This document shows, piece after piece, positions 1 through 7,170 of a DNA stretch of 40,565 bases. A program made the translations under genes and the position numbers. Every line of letters begins with the position of its first letter. Position 1 is the stretch's first letter. Below the pieces are notes generated by a model. The model was not told the DNA's origin. It worked only from the letters and a program-made list of their open reading frames with translations, and made no database searches. Origin of the DNA: Gammaproteobacteria bacterium (lineage in GTDB: Bacteria; Pseudomonadota; Gammaproteobacteria; Pseudomonadales; Cellvibrionaceae); the NCBI GenBank assembly GCA_021151625.1, contig JAGKWY010000015.1, forward strand, positions 1-40,565, written 5' to 3'.

Positions 1-46
1 GTATCTCATATCTGTATTTCAAATATATAAAATATAAATTATCAAT

Positions 47-75
47 TTAACAAATATGCTAGCGCTAAATAGAAT
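47..75 (+). promoter_or_regulatory. Sigma-70 promoter for etfBA
   Basis: A -35 box TTAACA (47-52) and a -10 box TAGAAT (70-75), each 5 of 6 to consensus, are separated by exactly 17 bases. The upstream 40 bases are strongly AT-rich, like an UP element. The predicted start near 82 leaves a short leader with a GAGG ribosome site at 95-98, eight bases before the etfB ATG. Confidence 0.65.
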
Positions 76-106
76 GATCCACAAGTTCATTTTTGAGGCC
101 TGAGCC

Positions 107-856
107 ATGAAAGTTCTAATTGCAGTGAAGCATACGGTGGATCACAACCTGAAACCCTTCGTGGATTCCGCTACCGGGCAGGTAGATCTCACCCAGGCGA
201 GACGGACAATTAACCCCTTTGATGAAATCTCTATCGAAGAGGCTGTGCGTTTAAAAGAGCGTGGGCAAGTGAGTGAAATTATAGCTGTTGCTATAGGTAA
301 TTCAGCCGCAAAAGACAGCTTGCGTCATGCCTACGCCATGGGGGTAGATCGCGCCTTGCTGATTGAAACAGATCAACCAGTGCAACCCTTGGGTATCGCC
401 AAATTATTGAAAGTGATTGTTGAACGTGAGCAACCTGCGTTGATATTTCTGGGCAAGCAAGCGGTGGGGGAAGATTACGGTCAAACCGGGCAAATGTTGG
501 CGGCGTTATTAGGTGTAGGGCTTGGCACTTTTGCATCAGCAATTGAAGTGCATGATGGCTATGCCAAAGTGACACGTGAAATTGAAAAGGGCACGCAATC
601 TATTCGTTTGCAGTTACCGGCGGTTGTCACTGCGGATCTGCGTTTAAATGAGCCGCGCTTTATCAAGTTGCCTAATTTGATGATGGCCAAGAAAAAAACC
701 ATAGACACTATTAATGTGAGTGAGTTGGGAGTGGATCTATCGCCACGTTTTATGCAGCTGAAAGCAGCAGAGCCACCACAAAAACCGGGTGCGGTTCAGT
801 TGGCTAATGTGCAAGAACTGGTTAATCAATTGCGTAAAGCGGAGGTGCTGCAATGA
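107..856 (+). CDS. etfB: Electron transfer flavoprotein, beta subunit
   Basis: EtfB pairs with EtfA to form the soluble cytoplasmic ETF heterodimer. It takes electrons from acyl-CoA and related dehydrogenases and passes them to ETF:ubiquinone oxidoreductase; the beta subunit binds AMP. The protein starts with the typical MKVLIAVKHTVD and carries the family segment NPFDEISIEEAVRLKE near residues 36-51 and GKQAVGEDYGQTGQMLAALLG in the middle. Its 249 residues match the usual length. The start is set by GAGG at 95-98. The stop overlaps the etfA start in ATGA, so the two subunits are translationally coupled, which fits a 1:1 complex. Identification is secure; the partner dehydrogenases are not in this window. 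Confidence 0.95.
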   Translation: MKVLIAVKHTVDHNLKPFVDSATGQVDLTQARRTINPFDEISIEEAVRLKERGQVSEIIAVAIGNSAAKDSLRHAYAMGVDRALLIETDQPVQPLGIAKLLKVIVEREQPALIFLGKQAVGEDYGQTGQMLAALLGVGLGTFASAIEVHDGYAKVTREIEKGTQSIRLQLPAVVTADLRLNEPRFIKLPNLMMAKKKTIDTINVSELGVDLSPRFMQLKAAEPPQKPGAVQLANVQELVNQLRKAEVLQ

Positions 857-1794
857 GTATTCTGGTATTGGCCGAACACGACGGCAAACAATTAAAAATA
901 TCTACTGCACAAGCAGTTTCTGCTGCTGCTGTATGGCAACAACCCATAGACCTTTTGTTATACGGCAACCAGTTGGAACAGCTTGCAAGTGAAGCCGCGC
1001 AACTAGCGGGCGTAGCTCGTGTGTTGGTTGCACAGGCGGATCACCTGTTGCACCCATTAGTGGAAGATGTGCAAGATTTAATTCTCAGTATTGCGCGAGA
1101 ATATAAAGTGATTGTGAGTGCGCACAGTGTTTTGGGAAAAAGTGTGTTACCCGCTGTTGCGGCGCGCTTGGATATAGCACCGGTTACCGATGTAATTGAT
1201 ATTCAACTAGAGCAGGGCATTGCACCGATTTATGTGCGCCCGGAATATGCTGGGAACATTTTTACACACATCCAAAATCCACAAGCACAGCAGATTATCA
1301 GTGTGCGTGGTACGGCATTCCGTCCGGTGAGTAGCGGCGGCACTGCCGATATTCTCCAGGTTGCGGTACCTGGGTCGCGCGGTATAAGCCAGTGGCTGGA
1401 TGAAAGTATTAATGAATCTGAGCGTCCGGATTTATCATCTGCCCGTGTCGTTATTGCTGGAGGTCGCAGCCTGGGTGGGGAGTTCGATAAGTTGTTAAAT
1501 CCGCTGGCAGAGCATTTGGATGCTGCCATAGGTGCAACACGTGCTTGTGTGGATGCAGGCTTTGCCGCAAATGATTTACAAGTAGGGCAGACAGGTACTG
1601 TGATTGCGCCTGACCTTTACATCGCGGTAGGCATATCCGGTGCAATGCAACACATCGCCGGTATTAAGGACAGCAAGGTAATTGTGGCTATTAACAATGA
1701 TCCAGATGCGCCGATTTTTAAATACGCAGATTACGGGATCGTAGCTGATTTGTTCACTGCTTTACCAGAATTGCATCGCGCACTGCAGCAATAA
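853..1794 (+). CDS. etfA: Electron transfer flavoprotein, alpha subunit
   Basis: EtfA is the FAD-binding subunit of ETF. The C-terminal half holds the recognisable FAD domain: SGGTADILQVAVPGSRG region, VVIAGGRSLGG near 200-210, then PDLYIAVGISGAMQHIAGIK and INNDPDAPIFKYADYGIVAD. The length of 313 residues is normal. The ATG overlaps the etfB stop codon by two bases and is preceded by GGAGGT at 841-846. The pair is followed after 22 bases by the fpr gene, so all three flavin proteins may share the promoter at 47-75. Confidence 0.95.
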   Translation: MSILVLAEHDGKQLKISTAQAVSAAAVWQQPIDLLLYGNQLEQLASEAAQLAGVARVLVAQADHLLHPLVEDVQDLILSIAREYKVIVSAHSVLGKSVLPAVAARLDIAPVTDVIDIQLEQGIAPIYVRPEYAGNIFTHIQNPQAQQIISVRGTAFRPVSSGGTADILQVAVPGSRGISQWLDESINESERPDLSSARVVIAGGRSLGGEFDKLLNPLAEHLDAAIGATRACVDAGFAANDLQVGQTGTVIAPDLYIAVGISGAMQHIAGIKDSKVIVAINNDPDAPIFKYADYGIVADLFTALPELHRALQQ

Positions 1795-1816
1795 TTTATT
1801 TGACCAGGGAAACCTT

Positions 1817-2593
1817 ATGAGCGCTTTTAATACGCAAAAAGTATTGTCCGTAACACATTGGAACAATAGTTTGTTTAGTTTTACCACTACACGCGATGAA
1901 TCCTTTCGCTTCGAAAATGGCCAGTTTGTGATGATCGGCTTGCAGCAAAACGAAAAACCTTTGTTGCGCGCCTACAGTATTGCCAGCCCTAACTATGAAG
2001 AGTATTTGGAGTTTTTTAGTATCAAGGTACCGAATGGGCCGCTTACCTCGCTATTGCAACATATCAAGGTGGGTGATTCTATTCTGGTTGGCAAAAAGCC
2101 AACGGGAACTTTACTGCTTGCAGACCTGAAGCCAGGGCGCAATTTATTTTTACTTGCGACAGGAACCGGGCTGGCTCCTTTTATTAGCCTGATTCAAGAC
2201 CCCGAGACCTATGAAAAATTCGAGAAAGTGGTTTTGGTTCATGGTGTGCGCAAAGCAGATGATCTGGCCTACCGTGAATTTATTACGCAAGATCTACCTA
2301 ACCATGAATTTCTGGGCGAGGAGGTGCGCAATAAACTGATTTATTACCCAACGGTAACGCGCGAAGAATTTACTTACCAGGGGCGTTTGACCGATCTTCT
2401 GGAGAATGGAAAGTTGTTGCGTGATATAGGTCTTCCGCCATTAAACCCGGAAACAGATAGGGCCATGCTCTGCGGCAGCCCAGGCATGCTTGATGATACC
2501 TGCGCGATTCTGGATAGGGCAGGTTTTGTTGTGTCGCCGCGAATTGGGATTGCAGGCGACTATGTTATAGAACGGGCTTTTGTTGAAAAATAG
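1817..2593 (+). CDS. fpr: Ferredoxin/flavodoxin-NADP+ reductase
   Basis: This cytoplasmic FAD enzyme moves electrons between NADPH and ferredoxin or flavodoxin. The FAD-binding motif RAYSIASP is at residues 51-58, and the nucleotide-binding segment ATGTGLAPF is at 114-122. A CGSPGMLDDT segment lies near the C terminus, and the protein ends in VIERAFVEK, the tail typical of bacterial Fpr enzymes of the Azotobacter/E. coli type. At 258 residues it has the normal length. An AGGGA ribosome site precedes the ATG. It sits 22 bases after etfA and ends at a strong hairpin, so it is probably the last gene of an etfBA-fpr unit. In Pseudomonas fpr responds to oxidative stress through a regulator; no such binding site is evident here. 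Confidence 0.92.
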   Translation: MSAFNTQKVLSVTHWNNSLFSFTTTRDESFRFENGQFVMIGLQQNEKPLLRAYSIASPNYEEYLEFFSIKVPNGPLTSLLQHIKVGDSILVGKKPTGTLLLADLKPGRNLFLLATGTGLAPFISLIQDPETYEKFEKVVLVHGVRKADDLAYREFITQDLPNHEFLGEEVRNKLIYYPTVTREEFTYQGRLTDLLENGKLLRDIGLPPLNPETDRAMLCGSPGMLDDTCAILDRAGFVVSPRIGIAGDYVIERAFVEK

Positions 2594-2606
2594 CTTTTTT
2601 GTAACT

Positions 2607-2639
2607 AAAGAAGGCTAGCTCGCCTGGCTAGTCTTCTTT
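2607..2639 (+). terminator. Rho-independent terminator after fpr
   Basis: AAAGAAG (2607-2613) plus CTAGC (2615-2619) pairs with GCTAG (2627-2631) plus CTTCTTT (2633-2639) through a G-T wobble, giving a 13-base-pair stem with a 7-base loop. T-rich sequence follows (TTTA, then TTTTTAT). It closes the etfBA-fpr unit. Confidence 0.75.
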
Positions 2640-3091
2640 ATGGTTTTTATGTCCTTGGGCGATACTTTCCTTTTAAGCTTTCGTGGTAGTCAGGCTATTC
2701 TCCAGCGTTATTCTTTATTTCGATTTTCTCTTCCTGCATAAAAGTATTCCATCAGTTGCTTTACCTGTTTGTACTAATTTATTCCTGCGCAGTAGTTGAT
2801 GTGTTTAAACGGCGTAAAGGATCGTAAATGGTGTATAAACAAAACTCAATTTTCTTCATAAAAACCACGTAAATACCCGGATCAGAAAATTTACGTACAT
2901 TCCTGCATTCATTTTGATTTTTCTACAAATTTTCTAAAGCACGCGTTTAATTGCGTAAATATTCTGTATTAACGCGTTAATAGCCTATTAATTGGCCGTA
3001 AATTATCAATTGGGTATCTGTTGCGCTGCTGCTAATTTTATTTACGTGAGTCATTGGTGATTCTCGTAAATAACTTAAAGATGCGCTTGCT
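2640..3091 (+). promoter_or_regulatory. AT-rich tonB upstream region with a CGTAAAT repeat cluster
   Basis: No gene is visible here. The heptamer CGTAAAT occurs five times on the plus strand (2823, 2868, 2954, 2997, 3065) and twice on the minus strand (2889-2895, 3040-3046). An eighth copy, CGTAAAG, starts at 2813. The pair at 2814-2828 reads GTAAA-N5-GTAAA, which is the CpxR box form. ACGTAAAT (2867-2874) and ATTTACGT (2889-2896) form an inverted repeat. The copies at 3040 and 3065 are also inverted and could form a stem about 20 bases before tonB. ACGCGTT occurs at 2941 and 2972. The cluster most likely holds the promoter and operators of the tonB-exbB operon. No convincing -35/-10 pair was fixed. 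Confidence 0.5.
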
Positions 3092-3694
3092 ATGACATAT
3101 ACCGCAAATAAAACCACGACTGAAAAAGCCAGTGGAATTGCCTTTGTTGTGCTCTTCCACGTGTTGGTAGTTTATGGGCTTGCATTAGGTTTGGGGCATG
3201 ATCCAATGAGTTTGGTCAAGCAACAAATTGACGCAAAAATTATTGAGGAAGAAGCACCACCCGAGGAAGAAGCTCCACCGCCACCACCACCTGATTTTGT
3301 TCCTCCGCCACCTGATTTTGTGCCGCCCCCGGATATTGAATTTGCTGCAGACGCACCGCCAGCTGGTGCGAATGCAATTACCGTTTCACAAAAACCGATT
3401 GAGGTTCCAATGACAGCGCCCAAACCGCCGAAGAAAGGACTTAGTCGTCCACCATATCCCTCTGCATCTCTTCGCTTGAGTGAAGAGGGTGTGGTTGGTT
3501 TGGCTCTGTATCTGGATGAAAGCGGAAAAGTTCGCGATGGAAAAGTTGAAGCAACCAGCGGTTTTGAGCGTTTGGATACCTCCGCGCTCAAACATGCAAT
3601 TCGCGCATGGAAATTTGAGCCTTGCACCAAAGGCAATCAACCGGTTGCCTGTTGGCATCGCATTAAATTTCGCTTCAAGATAGATGAAAAGTAG
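3092..3694 (+). CDS. tonB: TonB family energy transducer
   Basis: TonB proteins pass proton-motive energy from the ExbB-ExbD motor to TonB-dependent outer-membrane receptors. One N-terminal membrane segment (about 15-34, with His23) is followed by an acidic and proline-rich spacer (52-90, with PPPPPP and PPPDFVPPP blocks). The C-terminal TonB domain spans about 115-197, with RPPYPSASLRLSEEGVVGL and the terminal RAWKFEP segment. The 200-residue length is short but normal for this subfamily. The ribosome site is weak (only TAAAG nearby), so the start is taken from the fit of the N-terminal membrane helix. It is the first gene of tonB-exbB-exbD-exbD-TPR and sits behind the CGTAAAT cluster. The substrate served cannot be read from the sequence. 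Confidence 0.9.
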   Translation: MTYTANKTTTEKASGIAFVVLFHVLVVYGLALGLGHDPMSLVKQQIDAKIIEEEAPPEEEAPPPPPPDFVPPPPDFVPPPDIEFAADAPPAGANAITVSQKPIEVPMTAPKPPKKGLSRPPYPSASLRLSEEGVVGLALYLDESGKVRDGKVEATSGFERLDTSALKHAIRAWKFEPCTKGNQPVACWHRIKFRFKIDEK

Positions 3695-3759
3695 TTTTTT
3701 AAGAAATCAGAATCAAAACAATTTTTAGTTAAAAATTTCATACACGTAGGATTTTAATC

Positions 3760-4713
3760 ATGAAAACAAAATTCTCTTCTTCATTAGTGTTGCAGTTAGC
3801 TCTGTTGATGGGCGGTTCTTGCTCCGTATTTGCACAAGCACCAGCGGTTGATACTTCTACTACAACTGAAGTTACTGCGCCTGCTGGGGTTGAAGCAGCA
3901 TTGCCAGTCGATGCATCCGCCGTTCCATTAGAACAAACAGCAGCAGATACACAGGCGGATTTCACTGTGATGGATGCAAGCTCAGTGGCGAATTCTGACG
4001 CTGCCGCAAATGCGGCGAGCGCGGCAGAGGCCAGTACTGCAGAAGGGCACAGCCAATACGGTTTGGGTGCACTCTGGGCACAAGGTGATGTAATTGCGCG
4101 TGGCACACTGATTATTATGATTCTAATGTCTGCTGCTACCTGGTATGTATTGGTAACCAAATTAATTCAACAACAAGGTTTATTGTCGCAAGCTAAAGCG
4201 ACACGCCGCTTTTGGGATAGTAAGGACATTAACGAAAGTTTGAAAACTTACAGCGAACAAAGTGCATTTCGTGCGGTTGCCGAAGATGGCGTGCTTGCCT
4301 CAAAACAACACGCTGCGCGCAGTGGTGAGAAAGTTGAATTGGGTGAGTGGGTTGCACTGCAATTGCAGCGTTCCGTTGAGCGAGTTAGCGGCCAATTGCA
4401 AAATGGTTTGTCACTCCTGGCAACTGTTGGTTCTTGTTCTCCATTCGTGGGTTTGTTTGGAACTGTATGGGGTATCTACCACGCGTTAATCGCGATTGGC
4501 CTTGCTGGCCAGGCAAGTATCGATAAGGTTGCAGGCCCGGTTGGTGAAGCATTAATTATGACTGCTATTGGTCTGGCTGTAGCGGTTCCTGCGGTGCTTG
4601 GTTACAACTGGTTGGTGCGTCGCAATAAAGTAATTGCAGATTCGCTGCGCAATTTTGCAGGCGACATGCACGCTAATTTGGTGATGGGTGTGCGTGGCGG
4701 CCAATCAAATTAA
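3760..4713 (+). CDS. exbB: ExbB/TolQ/MotA family proton channel protein
   Basis: ExbB is the pentameric inner-membrane scaffold of the TonB motor. A signal peptide (1-26, ending near FAQA) leads to an unusual Ala/Thr-rich, low-complexity periplasmic stretch (about 27-100). Three membrane helices follow (about 115-135, 216-240, 262-284). FVGLFGTVWGIYHALIAIG (229-247) and GPVGEALIMTAIGLAVAVPA (259-278) are the family's hallmark helices; E263 corresponds to the conserved membrane glutamate of E. coli ExbB. The core is standard, but the leader makes the protein 317 residues, compared with about 240 in E. coli; such long forms occur in other gammaproteobacteria. AGGA lies upstream of the ATG. It could be called TolQ-like on the domain alone, but the adjacent tonB and two exbD argue for ExbB. 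Confidence 0.9.
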   Translation: MKTKFSSSLVLQLALLMGGSCSVFAQAPAVDTSTTTEVTAPAGVEAALPVDASAVPLEQTAADTQADFTVMDASSVANSDAAANAASAAEASTAEGHSQYGLGALWAQGDVIARGTLIIMILMSAATWYVLVTKLIQQQGLLSQAKATRRFWDSKDINESLKTYSEQSAFRAVAEDGVLASKQHAARSGEKVELGEWVALQLQRSVERVSGQLQNGLSLLATVGSCSPFVGLFGTVWGIYHALIAIGLAGQASIDKVAGPVGEALIMTAIGLAVAVPAVLGYNWLVRRNKVIADSLRNFAGDMHANLVMGVRGGQSN

Positions 4714-4738
4714 TGTAACAGACAGTCCAATTAAAAAG

Positions 4739-4768
4739 TTGTTCGCGGGCGTATTTTCCTGCGAACAA
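4739..4768 (+). other. Intercistronic hairpin between exbB and the first exbD
   Basis: TTGTTCGCGGG (4739-4749) pairs with CCTGCGAACAA (4758-4768), with one G-T wobble and an 8-base loop. No U-run follows, so it does not look like a terminator. Its place between the scaffold and plug subunits suggests an mRNA processing or 3'-end stabilising element; this is inference. Confidence 0.5.
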
Positions 4769-4794
4769 TTATCCCGCAACACAGGAGCAATGCT

Positions 4795-5211
4795 ATGGGC
4801 ATGAATATTTCCTCTGGCGACGAAGAGCAGCTCAACTCGACTATTAACACCACGCCGCTCGTAGATGTGATGTTAGTAATGCTGATTATATTTTTGATCA
4901 CAATTCCCGTTGTTATCAAAACAGTGCAGGTTGATTTGCCAAACGTTTCCAATACACCGACTCAGACTAAGCCGGAAAACATCGTTATTGCTGTAACTAA
5001 AGACGGAGAATATTTTTGGAATGAGGCAAGGGTTGCGGACAAAACTGCCTTGCTGGCCAAATTAAAAACTATTTCCGTAGTTCGCCCTCAGCCAGAGGTG
5101 CATATCCGTGGTGACTTGAATGGCCGCTATGAGCACGTTGGGCGCCTGGTGTTGTATTGCCAAAGGGCAGGTATTAGCAAAATCGGGTTTATTACCGTAC
5201 CAACACGCTAA
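4795..5211 (+). CDS. exbD: ExbD/TolR family biopolymer transporter, first copy
   Basis: ExbD is the plug subunit that sits in the ExbB channel and links proton flow to TonB. The cytoplasmic start MGMNISSGDEEQLNSTINTT leads into one membrane helix (about 21-42). The helix carries the essential aspartate (D24 in TTPLVDVML), which matches D25 of E. coli ExbD. The periplasmic domain ends with the RLVLYCQRAGISKIGFITVPTR segment. At 138 residues the length is normal. An ACAGGAGC ribosome site precedes the ATG; a second in-frame ATG is six bases on. It is followed 26 bases later by a second exbD with the same MGMN beginning, a tandem duplication. Confidence 0.92.
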   Translation: MGMNISSGDEEQLNSTINTTPLVDVMLVMLIIFLITIPVVIKTVQVDLPNVSNTPTQTKPENIVIAVTKDGEYFWNEARVADKTALLAKLKTISVVRPQPEVHIRGDLNGRYEHVGRLVLYCQRAGISKIGFITVPTR

Positions 5212-5237
5212 GGCGTCGTTATAGAGAGATTACTACT

Positions 5238-5657
5238 ATGGGTATGAATGTTGGTAACAGCAACAGCGATGACGTTATGGTGGAGATGAATACCACTCCA
5301 CTGATTGACGTGATGCTGGTGTTAATTGTGATGCTAATTATAACCCTGCCAATCCAGACTCACGCCGTGAAGATGGATATGCCAGTCACTAACGCGCCGC
5401 CACCTACCGAGTTGCCGGTGGTCATTAATATTGAAGTGGATTTTGATGGAACTATGCGCTGGGATGGAAGTGTCATTCGCGATGGTGAAATGTTGAAAAA
5501 CTACATGTTACATGCAGCAAAAATGGAGCCGCGTCCAGAGGTACATTTAAAGCCTCATAAGCTGGCCAAGTACGATGTGGTGGCAAAAATTTTGGCTACT
5601 GCACAGCGCTTGGGGTTAACCAATATTGGCATTGTTGGTAATGAAAAGCTGGAGTAA
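5238..5657 (+). CDS. exbD: ExbD/TolR family biopolymer transporter, second copy
   Basis: This is a second ExbD of 139 residues with the proton-path aspartate kept (D24 in TTPLIDVMLVLIVMLIITLP). The periplasmic domain (about 44-139) ends in LATAQRLGLTNIGIVGNEKLE. It differs clearly from the first copy outside the membrane segment, so it is an old duplicate and not a recent repeat. Both copies keep the key residue, so both are probably functional, perhaps as a mixed ExbD dimer. The ribosome site is GAGAG. Two-exbD TonB operons are known in other bacteria; in Xanthomonas the second ExbD has its own role. Confidence 0.9.
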   Translation: MGMNVGNSNSDDVMVEMNTTPLIDVMLVLIVMLIITLPIQTHAVKMDMPVTNAPPPTELPVVINIEVDFDGTMRWDGSVIRDGEMLKNYMLHAAKMEPRPEVHLKPHKLAKYDVVAKILATAQRLGLTNIGIVGNEKLE

Positions 5658-5713
5658 GCAAGGTTGCTTCAGTGATATTGTCAGAACCTATTAATTAACG
5701 AGTGATTTCAACT

Positions 5714-6979
5714 ATGTTAACGAATAAAAAAGTTTTACGTCTGTTACGCATTGCTTTGTTAGGTGTGTGTTCCAGCATGGCGATTGCGCCTTTGGTTAGT
5801 CAACCCGTTTTTGCTGCAAAAGCCGCTGAAACACAAAAAGTAAGTTCTAAAGTAGGAAAACCATTAAAGCAAGCGCGTGAGTTAATGGATGCAAAAAAAT
5901 GGAAAGAGGCGCTGGCAAAAACCAGAGAAGCTGCTGCAGTTGAAGGAAAGAATTCGACCGAGGATGCACTCATCAATGAAATGCTCGCATTCTGTATGAT
6001 CAACCTGAAAGATTATGCAAGTGCAGTTGCTGTGTATGAAACAATGTTAGCCGGCGGTCAGTTTAAAAAGGAAGATGAGCCAAAGCGTGTTCTGACAATG
6101 TCGCAAATTTACTTTTCTTTGAAGAATTATCCAAAGTCTATTGAATTAGGTGAACGCTACTTGAAAGTGGCCAGTGGAGATTTGGATGTTATACGCCAGG
6201 TTTCTCAAGCCTATTACTTGCAAAATAATTTTGCCAAGGCTGGGGAGTATGCACAACGCCTGATAGATTCAGCTAAAAAACAAGGTAAACCGGTTGAAGA
6301 AGATTGGTTGCAATTGTTGATGAGCTGCCAGCATAAGCAGAACAAAAAAGTTGAGGTAGTTGCCACGCTGGAACAATTGTTAGCGGCTTTCCCTAATGAA
6401 AAATATTGGTCCGATATGTTCACCTATTTGTTGCAGGGCTCTTCATTTAGTGATCGCCAAAATATTATTTACCTGCATCTGGTTAAGCAGGCAAATATGT
6501 TGCAACCGGACGAGTATGTTGAATTGGCCGAGCTATCACTTGCGGTCACTAATCCCGGTGACGCCAAAGCTATTTTGGAAGAAGGGTTTAGTAAAGGTCT
6601 GTTGGGTAAAAATCAATCCAAAGATCGCGATTTAAAATTATTGAGTATGGCCAAAACCCAGGCGGCAGAGGATTTGAAACTCTTGCCATCTATTGAAAAG
6701 GAAGCCTCGGCAAAACCAACCGGTGATGCATTGGTTAAAGTGGGCGAGGCATGGTTAGGGCACGGTCAGTATGAAAATGCGATTGCCGCTCTATCCAAAG
6801 GCCTGACCAAGGGCGGTATAAAAGTCCAGGATGAAACCAATATTAATATAGGCATTGCTTACCTGGGCCTAAATAAACCTGCCGAGGCGATTAAATCGTT
6901 TAATTCGGTTCCAGCGTCATCCTCCCTGGCATTAATGTCCCGTTTGTGGGTTATTCAGGCCAAGGCTTCCACGAATTAG
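5714..6979 (+). CDS. Secreted tetratricopeptide-repeat protein of the TonB operon
   Basis: The 421-residue product starts at ATG 5714; an upstream in-frame GTG at 5702 is less likely. A signal peptide (about 1-33, ending near PVFAAKA) directs it to the periplasm. The mature part is helical, with several TPR-like units: REAAAVEGKNSTEDALINEM, PKSIELGERYLKVASGDLDV, FAKAGEYAQRLIDSAKKQGK, and YENAIAALSKGL followed by NIGIAYLGLNKPAEAIKSF near the C terminus. It is the last gene before tandem hairpins. Periplasmic TPR partners of TonB systems exist (TtpC and similar in Vibrio), which suggests a scaffold or TonB-accessory role here. I could not assign it to a named family. Confidence 0.75.
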   Translation: MLTNKKVLRLLRIALLGVCSSMAIAPLVSQPVFAAKAAETQKVSSKVGKPLKQARELMDAKKWKEALAKTREAAAVEGKNSTEDALINEMLAFCMINLKDYASAVAVYETMLAGGQFKKEDEPKRVLTMSQIYFSLKNYPKSIELGERYLKVASGDLDVIRQVSQAYYLQNNFAKAGEYAQRLIDSAKKQGKPVEEDWLQLLMSCQHKQNKKVEVVATLEQLLAAFPNEKYWSDMFTYLLQGSSFSDRQNIIYLHLVKQANMLQPDEYVELAELSLAVTNPGDAKAILEEGFSKGLLGKNQSKDRDLKLLSMAKTQAAEDLKLLPSIEKEASAKPTGDALVKVGEAWLGHGQYENAIAALSKGLTKGGIKVQDETNINIGIAYLGLNKPAEAIKSFNSVPASSSLALMSRLWVIQAKASTN

Positions 6980-6989
6980 TACCGAGCTG

Positions 6990-7052
6990 CCCCTTTGTCA
7001 TCATAAAAAGGGGGCCCATCTACCTGAAAGGAAGCAAGGTAGATGGGTTTTT
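6990..7052 (+). terminator. Tandem hairpins ending the tonB-exbB-exbD operon
   Basis: CCCCTTT (6990-6996) can pair with AAAGGGG (7007-7013). Directly after it, CCCATCTACCT (7015-7025) pairs perfectly with AGGTAGATGGG (7037-7047) and is followed by TTTTT (7048-7052). The second hairpin is a classic rho-independent terminator; the first may add strength. Confidence 0.88.
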
Positions 7053-7170
7053 ATGTAATATTCTGTTATTTCATAAGATCTTTAGTGTGTGTTTAGATGC
7101 CATGGTGAATGTTGTCCTGGTGTCGTTTCCTATCGAAATGCCCGGGTATTTGTAAGCCTCCGGGTAATCT

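Noticed and set aside
3270..3340. Short tandem CCACCA/CCGCCA-like repeats that could suggest a repeat array
   Set aside because: They are codons of the TonB proline-rich spacer and lack the unit-spacer structure of a CRISPR or intergenic repeat.
3172..3636. 154-codon minus-strand frame rich in Gly/Ser within tonB
   Set aside because: It is the mirror of the proline-rich spacer of TonB and has no independent support.
3720..3737. AATTTTTA/TAAAAATT inverted repeat between tonB and exbB
   Set aside because: It consists only of A and T in an AT-rich gap and would form a very weak stem; chance is the likely explanation.
6946..7155. 69-codon frame after the TPR gene
   Set aside because: It runs through the tandem terminator hairpins and overlaps the TPR gene in another frame.
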